Source: Gemmatimonadota bacterium (GTDB lineage Bacteria; Gemmatimonadota; Gemmatimonadetes; Gemmatimonadales; GWC2-71-9). Taken from it: a stretch of DNA of 46,645 nucleotides. The notes under the pieces are model-generated. The model ran no database searches. It was not told the origin of the DNA and saw only the letters and a program-made list of their open reading frames with translations. Position numbers and translations under genes: made by a program. The stretch covers positions 1 to 46,645 of the forward strand of contig QHTK01000068.1 of the NCBI GenBank assembly GCA_003220795.1, given 5' to 3'. This document shows positions 26,077 to 33,785 of the stretch, piece by piece (positions within the stretch are counted from its first letter, which is position 1; each line of letters starts with the position of its first letter).

Positions 26077-26640
26077 CTACAACTTCAGAACGACCGCGAT
26101 CTCGTCACAGCAGTTCTGGCGGGGACACTTGGCGCAGTCCGCCCACACCTTGAGGGGAAAGTGCTCCTTCTCGGCGAGCTCGAAGCCCAGCTTGTGGAAG
26201 AACGCGGGCTTGCGCGTCAGCGCCAGCACCTCGGCGATTCCGCTGGCCCGCGCCTCCCCCACAAGAGCCTCCATGAGGACCCGGCCCACACCGGCGCCCT
26301 GCTGTTCCGCGCGCACCGCCAGCCCGGCGACCTCGGCCAGGTCGCGCGAATAGATCTTGAGCGAGCCGCAGCCCACCAGGTCGCCGTCGCCTGCCTCGGC
26401 GACCAGATACTCTTTGATGTGCCGACACAGATCGTAGTTGCTGCGCGGCAGCAGGTCGCCGGTAGCGACGTAGGGAGCCATCAGCGACTCGAGGGCCGGG
26501 ACATCGGCGAGCGCCGCCGGGCGCACCTGAAGGAGCTGAGAGCCGGGAGCAGTACCTTCCGGGGCGATGTGAATACTCGGTTTGCGACGGAGGGAACTGC
26601 TCCCCGCTCCCTGCTCCCCGAAGATCGGGAGCGCGCTCAC
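26077..26640 (-). CDS. argA: GNAT-type amino-acid N-acetyltransferase (N-acetylglutamate synthase)
   Basis: 187 residues from a GTG at 26640 overlapping the argD stop (GTGA). Likely first step of arginine synthesis, acetyl-CoA plus glutamate to N-acetylglutamate. The GNAT fold begins QVRPAALADVPALESLM (about residue 38); acetyl-CoA loop EQQGAGVGRVLMEAL; C-terminal KVWADCAKCPRQNCCDEIAV is the Cys-containing tail typical of short, single-domain ArgA. The first ~37 residues (GEQGAGSSSLRRK...PEGTAPGSQLL) are encoded by the repeat at 26532-26619 and are not part of the fold. Either the repeat lengthened the protein or translation starts later; the GTGA overlap favours the former. Confidence 0.88.
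   Translation of the reverse strand: MSALPIFGEQGAGSSSLRRKPSIHIAPEGTAPGSQLLQVRPAALADVPALESLMAPYVATGDLLPRSNYDLCRHIKEYLVAEAGDGDLVGCGSLKIYSRDLAEVAGLAVRAEQQGAGVGRVLMEALVGEARASGIAEVLALTRKPAFFHKLGFELAEKEHFPLKVWADCAKCPRQNCCDEIAVVLKL
26532..26619. repeat. Heptad-arm inverted repeat element, copy A (inside argA)
   Basis: Plus strand: left arm GGAGCTG-AGAGCCG-GGAGCAG-T, a 41-nt spacer (26554-26594), then right arm AACTGCTCC continuing in heptads (CGCTCCC, TGCTCCC). The arms are inverted copies built of GGAGCNG units. A second copy with the same spacer length lies at 38249-38336. Read through in frame by argA. Confidence 0.75.
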
Positions 26641-27812
26641 GCGAGCACGACCTCGAGAACAGCCGTCCCGCGCTCCAGCTCCTCCGGCGAGATGACGAGC
26701 GGCGGCAGGAGCCGCAGGACGTTCGCCCCCGCGGTCAAGACGAGCAGCCCCCGCTCGCGCGCGGCCGTGACGCAGGGTGCCGCCGGCCCGGCGAGCTCGA
26801 GGCCCCACATCAGCCCGCGCCCCCGGACGTCGCGCACCTGCGCGGAGCGCGTGGCGAGTCGGGCCAGCCGGTTGCCCAGCCACTCCCCCTTCTGGCGCAC
26901 TGCGGCGAGAAAGTCGGGCTGGGCGATGGTGCGCACCACCTCGAGGGCCACGCTCGCCACGAGGGGAGCGCCGCCGAACGTCGTCGCGTGGTCGCCGGGC
27001 TTGAGCGCGCTCGCGATCGCGTCCCGCAGCAGCACGGCGCCCATCGGGAGTCCACCGGCGAGCGGCTTGGCGAGCGTAAGCACGTCGGGGACGACGCCGG
27101 TCTGCTCGTACGCGAACAGCGTGCCCGTCCGCCCCAGCCCGCACTGCACTTCATCGAAGATGACGGCGACGCCTCGGGAATCGCACAACTCACGCAGGAA
27201 ACCCAGCCACTCCGGGTCGAGCGGGCGGACGCCGCCTTCGCCCTGCACCGGCTCCACGATCACCGCGGCCGTGCGGGACGCGGACACGGCGTGGTCCACG
27301 GCGGCCCAGTCCTCCCGGGGGACGATGCGAATGCCCGGTACCAGCGGCTCGAAGGGCTTCCTGTACTCGGGGCGATCCGTTGCGGCGAGCGTGGCGAAGA
27401 GGCGTCCGTGGAAGCTGCCGGTGAAGGCGACGATTTCGCTCTTCCCGGACCACTTGCGGGCGAACTTGAACGCGGCCTCGTTCGCTTCTGCGCCCGAGTT
27501 GCAGAAGAACACCCGATCGGCGAAGGACCGCGCGACCAGCTCCTCGGCCAGCCGCTCGGCGGGCTCGGTGCGGTACAGGTTCGAGACGTGGATCAGCCCC
27601 GTAGCGAGCGCGTGTTCCACAGCCTCGCGCACGACGGGATGGTTGTACCCGAGCGCGTTGACCCCGATGCCGGCGACGAAGTCGAGGTAGCGGGTGCCGT
27701 CTTCCGCGATGAGCTCGGTGCCCTCCCCGGCGACGAAACGGGGACCGACCGGGGCGTAAACGCCGAGCAGCGCGCCGGGAGCGGCCGACGCGGCCGTGGA
27801 TATCGTGGTCAC
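26637..27812 (-). CDS. argD: Acetylornithine aminotransferase
   Basis: 391 residues from a GTG at 27812 that overlaps the argB stop (GTGA). Class III PLP aminotransferase converting N-acetylglutamate semialdehyde to N-acetylornithine. Motifs: YLDFVAGIGVNALGYNHP, FCNSGAEANEAAFKFAR, FTGSFHGRLFATL, VIFDEVQCGLGRTG, and lysine in LTLAKPLAGGLPMGAV (about 240), then HATTFGGAPL. Length is normal for ArgD; the same fold can serve succinyldiaminopimelate transamination. Position between argB and argA makes the arginine role secure. A longer open frame on this strand toward 28517 is a shadow of argB. Confidence 0.94.
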   Translation of the reverse strand: MTTISTAASAAPGALLGVYAPVGPRFVAGEGTELIAEDGTRYLDFVAGIGVNALGYNHPVVREAVEHALATGLIHVSNLYRTEPAERLAEELVARSFADRVFFCNSGAEANEAAFKFARKWSGKSEIVAFTGSFHGRLFATLAATDRPEYRKPFEPLVPGIRIVPREDWAAVDHAVSASRTAAVIVEPVQGEGGVRPLDPEWLGFLRELCDSRGVAVIFDEVQCGLGRTGTLFAYEQTGVVPDVLTLAKPLAGGLPMGAVLLRDAIASALKPGDHATTFGGAPLVASVALEVVRTIAQPDFLAAVRQKGEWLGNRLARLATRSAQVRDVRGRGLMWGLELAGPAAPCVTAARERGLLVLTAGANVLRLLPPLVISPEELERGTAVLEVVLA

Positions 27813-28570
27813 GCGGCCTTGACGGCGGGCGGCAGGATCCGCGTTCCCGCGGAAGGATGCCCCAGGAGGTGCCAGTCCCCGATCCGGACGGCGTGGGCGC
27901 CGGCGCGGATGGCGGTCGCGGCGGCGCGGAGCTTGGCCGCCATGCCGTCGGTCGCCGCGCCCAACTCGATGAGGGTCTCGATGTCGCCCGCCGCGACCGA
28001 CGCCTGCACGGTGCCGTCCACCGTGACTCCGGGCACATCCGACACGAACAGCAGCTCCGCGGCGTGGAGCGCGCCCGCGACCGCCGCCGCCGCGTCGTCC
28101 GCGTTGACGTTGAAGGGGAGGCCCCCCTCGGCGGCGGGCGCCATCGGGGCGATGACGGGCGTCAGCCCGGCCAGGAGCAAACTGTGGAGCAGCGAGACCC
28201 GCACGGCGACGATCTCGCCGACGTGCCCCAGGCCGCCCGGGGCGCGTTGCGCCGTCAACAGGCCGCCGTCCACGCCCGAGAGCCCGATGGCGTCGAGCCC
28301 GGCCCGGCGCAACGCCGTCACGAGCATGCGGTTGACCGGGCCGGCGAGCACCATCTCTACCGCCTCCGCCACCTCGGGGGTGGTGACGCGGCGGCCGTCG
28401 CGCTTCTCGATCGGGAGCGCGAGCCGCCGCGACAGTGCGGTCACGGCCTCGCCACCGCCGTGCACCAGCACCACGGGGCCGACCGTGCGGAGCGCATCGG
28501 CGCACGCGGCCAGCCACGCGGGGCGATCGAGCTCGTTGCCGCCGAGCTTGACGACGCGGACGCTCAGCAC
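27809..28570 (-). CDS. argB: Acetylglutamate kinase
   Basis: 253 residues from a GTG at 28570 that overlaps the argC stop within GTGCTGA. Amino-acid kinase fold phosphorylating N-acetylglutamate with ATP. VVKLGGNEL supplies the ATP lysine and glycine loop, VHGGGEAVTALSRRL the substrate loop, GLSGVDGGLLTA and FNVNADDAAAAVAGAL the central and substrate asparagine region, FVSDVPGV the nucleotide-site aspartate. Slightly short for ArgB. Details such as VKLGGNEL and GLSGVDG also occur in LysZ-type kinases acting on LysW-bound substrates, but no lysW is seen and a GNAT ArgA is present, so free acetylglutamate is favoured. Confidence 0.92.
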   Translation of the reverse strand: MLSVRVVKLGGNELDRPAWLAACADALRTVGPVVLVHGGGEAVTALSRRLALPIEKRDGRRVTTPEVAEAVEMVLAGPVNRMLVTALRRAGLDAIGLSGVDGGLLTAQRAPGGLGHVGEIVAVRVSLLHSLLLAGLTPVIAPMAPAAEGGLPFNVNADDAAAAVAGALHAAELLFVSDVPGVTVDGTVQASVAAGDIETLIELGAATDGMAAKLRAAATAIRAGAHAVRIGDWHLLGHPSAGTRILPPAVKAA

Positions 28571-29523
28571 GCCAACCCCGCCGTCTCGGCCAGCCCCAGC
28601 ATCACGTTCATGTTCTGGATGGCCTGCCCCGCCGCGCCTTTGACGAGGTTATCGATCGCGGCGATCAGCGTGAGGCGCGGCCGGCGCACGTGGGCGACGG
28701 GCGCGACGCCGATCGCGACGCGATTGCGGTACAGGACGTCCTTGAGGGACGGCAGCGTGCCGCGGGTGACCGCGACGCAGGGCTCGCCGTCGTACGCGGC
28801 CCGGTACAGCTCTTCGGCCGTCGTCTGATCGAGCGCGCGCGTGAGCGGCACGTGAATCGTTTCGAGGATGCCCCGTTTCACGGGCAGCAGGTGGGGGGTG
28901 AATACGAGATCGCCGGTGAAGCCGCTCTCGCGCGCCAGCGTGGCCAGGAGCTCGGGGAGGTGCCGGTGCTCGTTCCCCACTGCGTAGGCCCGAAAGTCCT
29001 CCGCCACCTCGCTGAACATGAGCTCGCGCTTGGGCGCCCGGCCGGCACCCGTCACCCCGGAGGCGGCGTCGATCACCACCTCGCGCGACGCGTCGATCAG
29101 TCCCTGTCGCGCAAGCGGCAGCAGCGCGAGCAGGGCCGCCGTCGGATAGCACCCGGGATTCGCCACCAGTTCGGCGGCGGCCACGCGGGGCCGCGTCACC
29201 TCGGTCAGCCCGTAGACGGCTTCTGGCGAGAGGCGGAAATCGGCCGACAGGTCCACGGCGCGCTTGCCGGCCGCCCGCGCCGCGTGGACGTACCGCCCCG
29301 ACACGCCGTGCGGGAGCGCGGAAAGCACGACCTCGGCGCAGTGGAGCGGCGCGTCATCCGCACGCAGCAGGCGGTGGCCCAGGACGAGCTCGCCGGCTGA
29401 GGACTCCGCCGTGGCAAAGACCACGGAGGCCCCGGGGTGGTGGGTGAGGAGCCGCAGCAGCTCCTGCCCTACGTACCCCGAGGCCCCGAGAACGCCGATC
29501 GGGACGCTTGCATGATTATTCAC
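28564..29523 (-). CDS. argC: N-acetyl-gamma-glutamyl-phosphate reductase
   Basis: 319 residues from a GTG at 29523. NADPH-dependent reduction of the acylphosphate to the semialdehyde. Rossmann loop GVLGASGYVGQELLRLL; ALPHGVSGRYV; LSADFRL; active-site cysteine in VANPGCYPTAA (about 150); YAVGNEHRHLPEL and HLLPVKRGI supply the histidine region. First of the four arg genes, 48 bp after pncB, and coupled to argB. No ATG is available in frame before the Rossmann fold, so GTG is accepted despite a poor ribosome site. Confidence 0.94.
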   Translation of the reverse strand: MNNHASVPIGVLGASGYVGQELLRLLTHHPGASVVFATAESSAGELVLGHRLLRADDAPLHCAEVVLSALPHGVSGRYVHAARAAGKRAVDLSADFRLSPEAVYGLTEVTRPRVAAAELVANPGCYPTAALLALLPLARQGLIDASREVVIDAASGVTGAGRAPKRELMFSEVAEDFRAYAVGNEHRHLPELLATLARESGFTGDLVFTPHLLPVKRGILETIHVPLTRALDQTTAEELYRAAYDGEPCVAVTRGTLPSLKDVLYRNRVAIGVAPVAHVRRPRLTLIAAIDNLVKGAAGQAIQNMNVMLGLAETAGLAC

Positions 29524-29571
29524 TTCACCGGAAAAATATGCAGACCCACCGGGAACGCAAGGGCGGCGCGG

Positions 29572-30636
29572 TCACTCCACGCGCTCTAACCGCGGGTTGG
29601 GCCGGTAGCTGCGGCCCACCTTGGCGCACGGCTTGCCCTCCACCCGCACCACGTCCGCGGTGAAGTCGAAGCGCCCCTGGAACAGGCTCGAGCCGACGCC
29701 GTACATGTCGACGGGCACCTTCTGCTCTTCGAACTGGCGGATCTTTTCGACCGTGAAGCCACCCGACACCACGATCTTGACGTGGTGAAAGCCCTCCCGA
29801 TCGAGGGCGCGCCGCACGTTCCAGACGAGCCGCGGGTTCACCCCCGTCGGTTTGAAGGTGCCCATTTCGGGGATCACCGACTTGTCCACCAGGGTCTCGG
29901 CGGTGTCGATCCGCACGCCATACAGCCGCGACCCCAGCGCCCGCGCCACCTTGAGCGAGGTGCCGACGCAATCGTTGTCGAAGTCCACCAGCGTGATGAG
30001 CCGCACGCTCGGGTCCATCAGCTCGGCGAACTTCTGCGAAGCCAGCGCCGTGTCGCCGTGGTACGCCGCGATCAGCGCGTGGGGCACCGTGCCGACCCCC
30101 TCCGACCCCCACCACGACGCCTGCGCGTCGGTCGAAACGCCGATCGCCCCCGCGATGTGGGCCGCGTAGCCGTCCCCGGTCTGCACCAGCCAATGGTCGT
30201 GCCGCGCCGGGAAGAACATGACCTCTTTCGGCTTGGCGGCCGCGACCACCCGCCGCGTATTCGTGCCGACTCTGGTGCGGCGCGCCAGCACGCCGAGATA
30301 CAGCGTTTCCAGGTGGGCGAACGCGTCGTACGGTCCTTCGATGAGGAGCACCGTCTCCCACGGCTCGATTTCGTCCCCGTCGTACAGGGCGGAGACCTGG
30401 AGCTCGCCCCAGTCCATGCTGCACAGCTTGAGGATCGCGATGGCCTCATCGATGCCGCCGAGGAACGCGTGCGCCTTGCCGAACACCTGCATCGTCACAC
30501 AGGGCCGGTGGTTGTCCTTGAGGAGCAAATCGCGCGCGCGCACGAAGTACTTGTCGGAGTAGTAGCCCTCCCGCATCCGCTCGACGGGGAGGTGGAAGAT
30601 GGCGGGGTCGAGCCGCTGCTTCCGGGGCGAGGCCAT
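29572..30636 (-). CDS. pncB: Nicotinate phosphoribosyltransferase
   Basis: 354 residues. Makes nicotinate mononucleotide from nicotinate, PRPP and ATP (Preiss-Handler NAD salvage). Short form of the family: MREGYYSDKYFVRARDLL start (Tyr-Ser-Asp/Lys substrate contact), YDGDEIEPWETVLLIEG, TRVGTNTRRVVAAAKPKEVMFFPARHDHW, IGVSTDAQASWWG, then barrel motifs LVDFDNDCVGTSLKVARAL, GVRIDTAET, KIVVSGGFTVEKI and the phosphate loop DMYGVGSSLF. It heads the run containing a nicotinamidase-like gene, supporting a complete nicotinamide-to-NaMN path. ATG at 30636. Confidence 0.93.
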   Translation of the reverse strand: MASPRKQRLDPAIFHLPVERMREGYYSDKYFVRARDLLLKDNHRPCVTMQVFGKAHAFLGGIDEAIAILKLCSMDWGELQVSALYDGDEIEPWETVLLIEGPYDAFAHLETLYLGVLARRTRVGTNTRRVVAAAKPKEVMFFPARHDHWLVQTGDGYAAHIAGAIGVSTDAQASWWGSEGVGTVPHALIAAYHGDTALASQKFAELMDPSVRLITLVDFDNDCVGTSLKVARALGSRLYGVRIDTAETLVDKSVIPEMGTFKPTGVNPRLVWNVRRALDREGFHHVKIVVSGGFTVEKIRQFEEQKVPVDMYGVGSSLFQGRFDFTADVVRVEGKPCAKVGRSYRPNPRLERVE

Positions 30637-30655
30637 GGCGTGCGAAATATGACGC

Positions 30656-31534
30656 TCAGCGCGCGCCCGGCCAGGCGAAGGTCGCGACGACCGTGTCGCC
30701 TCCCGACAGGGCGAGCCGGCGGGCCACGTTGTCGAGCCGCCCGCAGCGGACGCGCGCCGGCTCGTCCGAGCCGGGGACGAGCAGCCGCAGGCACACCACG
30801 TCCGCGTCCGTCGCGAGCGCGCTGTCGCGGCCCGTGCGCGGCGGCTCGGGCCGCTCGAGCGTGACGTCGAACGCGGACGTTCGGCCGCCCAGCGTGAAGC
30901 TCACCCGGCGCCCGGGCGTCTCCGGGATCAGGTCGAGCGCGCGCGGACTGCTGGCGGTATCTCCCCGCACGAGGCTCAGTCGCACCGTCACGCGGCGCGG
31001 CGGCACCACCGCCCGCGCGTTGAACGCGATCGCAGGGTCGACCAGCGTCACCTCTTCGTTGGGCCGGGTTTCACCGGCGGCGAACTCGCGGTCGACGGTG
31101 ATCTCCACCCACAGCGCCAGCCGCTGGCCCGCCCACTCCGCGCCAAAGGGATACAGTCGTGTCGTGCCGCCCCATACGAGGCGCGCCCAGCGGCGGTAGC
31201 TGTCCTCTTCGAACAGCGGCAGGCCACGGCGCGATCGGCCCGCCGGCCGCCGGCTGAAGAACACGCCGGCCAGGTTCACGGTGTCCGGCTCGGGGAGGGT
31301 CCCGAGCAGCCCCTGCAGCTCCGCCGTCTCGACGCGCAGCGACAGGCGGAGCGTGGTCTCGGGCGGCCCGCTCACCACGGCCGTGGCGAGGGTCGCGGTG
31401 TCGGCGCCGGTGCGCTCGACCACCCGCAGGCGGTACGCCAGACGGTAGGTCGGCGCCTGGGAATGCGCGGGCGGAGCGGGGAGCACGGCGATGAGCGCCG
31501 CCGTCCAGGCGCTATTGCGCCACGAACAGCGCAC
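30656..31534 (-). CDS. Secreted protein of unknown function
   Basis: 292 residues from a GTG at 31534, chosen because it gives a proper signal peptide (MRCSWRNSAWTAALIAVLPAPPAHSQA). The start overlaps the end of the zf-HC2 gene by 23 bp. The mature part looks beta-rich with Thr/Arg-rich strands (YRLAYRLRVVERTGADTATL, TTLRLSLRVETAELQGLLG, LFEEDSYRRWARLVWGGTTRLYP) and ends LSGGDTVVATFAWPGAR. No family recognised. Conserved order glycosyltransferase, zf-HC2, this gene suggests an envelope role; it could sense or display something for the zf-HC2 protein. Confidence 0.7.
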   Translation of the reverse strand: MRCSWRNSAWTAALIAVLPAPPAHSQAPTYRLAYRLRVVERTGADTATLATAVVSGPPETTLRLSLRVETAELQGLLGTLPEPDTVNLAGVFFSRRPAGRSRRGLPLFEEDSYRRWARLVWGGTTRLYPFGAEWAGQRLALWVEITVDREFAAGETRPNEEVTLVDPAIAFNARAVVPPRRVTVRLSLVRGDTASSPRALDLIPETPGRRVSFTLGGRTSAFDVTLERPEPPRTGRDSALATDADVVCLRLLVPGSDEPARVRCGRLDNVARRLALSGGDTVVATFAWPGAR

Positions 31535-31847
31535 GCGTCGCCTCGAGCGAGGTCGGGCCGGGCCCGCCCCACTGCACGTGCGCAAACCAACCCGCGGCCG
31601 CGCCGGCGATGAGGCTGATGATCATCCACAACCCCAGGGTCCGCCCGCGGATCGCCGGCCGGGGAACGGTGTGAGCGTGGGGCTGTCCCGCGGACCGCGC
31701 GAACGCCACGCGCATTTCGATGTGACTCACGCGCGCCTCGGCACAGTGGCGGCAGCCGGCGAGGTGACGCGCCAGGGCCGCCCGCTCCGGCAGGCTCAGC
31801 TCGCCATCGAGTTCCTGCTCGATCTGTTTCAGCCAGTCGTCGTGCAT
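31512..31847 (-). CDS. Small zf-HC2 membrane protein (orphan anti-sigma-like)
   Basis: 111 residues. The N-terminal finger reads ARHLAGCRHCAEARV (HxxxCxxC). One transmembrane helix (about 72-91, GLWMIISLIAGAAAGWFAH) leaves a short exported tail. The ATG at 31847 shares one base with the glycosyltransferase stop (TAATG), so the two are translationally coupled. No sigma factor gene is adjacent, which is unusual for this domain; it may control a sigma factor elsewhere or regulate the glycosyltransferase. Confidence 0.8.
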   Translation of the reverse strand: MHDDWLKQIEQELDGELSLPERAALARHLAGCRHCAEARVSHIEMRVAFARSAGQPHAHTVPRPAIRGRTLGLWMIISLIAGAAAGWFAHVQWGGPGPTSLEATRALFVAQ

Positions 31848-32581
31848 TACCGCAGCTCCTCCCGGATCCGGTAGCGCAGGGCCCGACGCTGCATCCAACG
31901 CACGGCCAGCGCGTCGGCGAACGATCGGAAGACGCGGTTCCACATGCCGTACTTCGTCCGGCCGAACCGCCGGGGACGGTGCCGCACGGGAACCTCCACC
32001 ACGGTCCCGCCGCCCATCCTGACGAGCGTAGGCAGGAAGCGGTGCATGCCGTCGAACAGCGGCAGGGCGCGGACTGCGTCGGCCCGGAACGCCTTGAGCG
32101 AGCAGCCGGTGTCCCGAATCGTCTCGCGGTTCAAGCGGTTGCGCACACCGTTCGCGATGCGGCTCTGCAGCCGCTTCCACCCGCTGTCGTGACGGTTCAC
32201 GCGGTAGCCGACGACCGCCGCCGCGCTGCTGCGCTCGAGCTCGGCGAGGAGGGCGGGGACGTCGGCCGGGTCGTTCTGCAGGTCGGCGTCGAGTGTCACG
32301 ACCACCCGGCTGCACGCGGCCCGGAACCCCGCGGCGAGCGCGGCCGTCTGCCCGGCGTGCTCCGCGAGCGCGACCACGCGCAGCTCCGGGTGATCCCGCT
32401 CGAGCCCCCGGAGCACGTCGAGCGACCCGTCGGTCGACGCGTCGTCCACGGCTACGATCTCGTACCTCCGGCCCGTGCCCCCGACCGCGTGGGTGATCTC
32501 GTCGATCAAGAGCGGGAGATTGTCGCGCTCGTTATACACCGGGATGACGAGCGCGACGTCAAGCGGCGGTCGATCGGGCAT
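31847..32581 (-). CDS. Family 2 glycosyltransferase (polyprenyl-phosphate mannose/undecaprenyl type)
   Basis: 244 residues. GT-A fold: VALVIPVYNERDNLPLLIDE, EIVAVDDASTDGSLDVL, and LDADLQNDPADVPALL carrying the DxD-type metal site. RETIRDTGCSLKAFRADAV and HRPRRFGRTKYGMWNRVFRS match DPM1/ArnC-like enzymes that move a sugar from a nucleotide to polyprenyl phosphate. The C-terminal membrane helices of ArnC are absent, so the protein is DPM1-like and peripheral. Acts in envelope glycan or glycoprotein building; donor sugar unknown. Confidence 0.88.
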   Translation of the reverse strand: MPDRPPLDVALVIPVYNERDNLPLLIDEITHAVGGTGRRYEIVAVDDASTDGSLDVLRGLERDHPELRVVALAEHAGQTAALAAGFRAACSRVVVTLDADLQNDPADVPALLAELERSSAAAVVGYRVNRHDSGWKRLQSRIANGVRNRLNRETIRDTGCSLKAFRADAVRALPLFDGMHRFLPTLVRMGGGTVVEVPVRHRPRRFGRTKYGMWNRVFRSFADALAVRWMQRRALRYRIREELR

Positions 32582-32667
32582 ACCTCAATTCGGATTCATC
32601 GGAACACGGCGGCGGGTCTTGAAGGTTCACGGTCGGAACGGTATCGCCGCGCCCCGATCGGAGCAAG

Positions 32668-32696
32668 TTGACAGGCGCGGCGCAAGCGCGTAAAAC
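32668..32696 (+). promoter_or_regulatory. Sigma-70-like promoter for the asparaginase-family gene
   Basis: Perfect -35 TTGACA (32668-32673), exact 17-nt spacer, -10 TAAAAC (four of six). It predicts a ~20-nt leader containing AGGAG at 32712-32716, 7 nt before the GTG at 32724. The clearest promoter in the window. Confidence 0.6.
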
Positions 32697-32723
32697 CAAG
32701 CACCCCCCGTCAGGAGTGCCGGT

Positions 32724-33785
32724 GTGTCCGCTGTGCCGTCCCGCCGCGAGTTCGTCGCCCGCAGCGCCGTCGGCGTCGCCGCCGCCGCGGCCGCCGACAT
32801 CCCGTATCCCATGCGTCCGCCGCGACCGCTGCCGCCCAGCGTGCGCTGGGCGGCGAAGCCCGTCGTCATCTCGAGCGCGAACGGGCTGCGCGCGGTGCAG
32901 AAGGCGTTCGAGCTGCTCATGCAGGGCGCCGACACGCTCGACGCGGTGATCGAGGGCGTGAAAATCCAGGAGCTCGATCCCAACGACGATTCGGTCGGCT
33001 ACGGCGGGCTCCCGAACGCCGACGGTGTGGTCCAGCTCGATGCCTCGTGCATGCACGGACCCAGCAAGCGCGCCGGCGCGGTGGGCGCGCTGGAAGGGAT
33101 CAAGACGCCGTCCGAAGTGGCCAAGCTCGTGCTCAAGTACACCAATCACATCTTTCTGGTGGGCGAGGGCGCCAAGCGGTTCGCGCTGCAGTACGGGTTC
33201 AAGGAGGAGGACTTGCTCACCGAGCATGCCCGCGACGTGTGGCTGCACTGGCGCGCCAACCTGAACCCGGACGACGACTATCTCGATGTACCCGAAGCCG
33301 AGCACCTGACGGTGCGGCCGACGGGGACGATCAACTGCGACGCCGTCACGCCCCAGGGCGATATCTCCTCGGTCACGACGACGAGCGGGCTCGCGTTCAA
33401 GATCCCGGGACGCGTGGGCGACAGTCCGATCATCGGCGCGGGACAGTACACCGACAACGAGGTCGGTGCGGCCGGGTCCACCGGGCGGGGAGAGTCGAAC
33501 ATCAAGGTGTGCGGCGGGTTCCTGACCGTGGAGTTCATGCGTCGGGGCATGAAGCCCACCGACGCCTGCCTCGAGACGCTGAAGCGCGTCGTCCAGCTCA
33601 GCGAAAAGCGCCTGCTGGGCGCGGACGGCAAGCCGAAGTTCAGCCTGAATTTCTACGCGGTGAACAAGCGCGGCGAGTTCGGGGCCGCCTCGCTCTACCC
33701 CAGTCGCTACGCCGCGCACGACGGCACGGAGGCGAAGCTGCGAGACACTGCCTTCCTCTACGAGCGGCCCGCTGCGAGCCGTTAG
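32724..33785 (+). CDS. Exported N-terminal nucleophile hydrolase (asparaginase / glycosylasparaginase family)
   Basis: 353 residues from a GTG with AGGAG 7 nt upstream. A Tat-like signal (SRREFVARSAVGVAAAAAA) suggests folded export. Family T2: ELDPNDDSVGYGGLPNADG and DASCMHGPSKRAGAVGALEG in the alpha part; autocleavage before Thr202 in RPTG-TINCDAV; TTTSGLAFKIPGRVGDSPIIGAGQYTDNEVGAAGSTGRGE forms the substrate pocket of the beta part. Relatives cleave N-glycosyl-asparagine or beta-aspartyl bonds. The usual TIGM after the cut site reads TINC, a small deviation. The next gene, a D15-type barrel, begins inside its 3' end. Confidence 0.9.
   Translation: MSAVPSRREFVARSAVGVAAAAAADIPYPMRPPRPLPPSVRWAAKPVVISSANGLRAVQKAFELLMQGADTLDAVIEGVKIQELDPNDDSVGYGGLPNADGVVQLDASCMHGPSKRAGAVGALEGIKTPSEVAKLVLKYTNHIFLVGEGAKRFALQYGFKEEDLLTEHARDVWLHWRANLNPDDDYLDVPEAEHLTVRPTGTINCDAVTPQGDISSVTTTSGLAFKIPGRVGDSPIIGAGQYTDNEVGAAGSTGRGESNIKVCGGFLTVEFMRRGMKPTDACLETLKRVVQLSEKRLLGADGKPKFSLNFYAVNKRGEFGAASLYPSRYAAHDGTEAKLRDTAFLYERPAASR

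Noticed and set aside
27815..28517. Extension of argD upstream to a 626-residue fusion
   Set aside because: The extra part is an Arg/Gly-rich shadow of argB; GTG 27812 overlapping the argB stop is the proper start.
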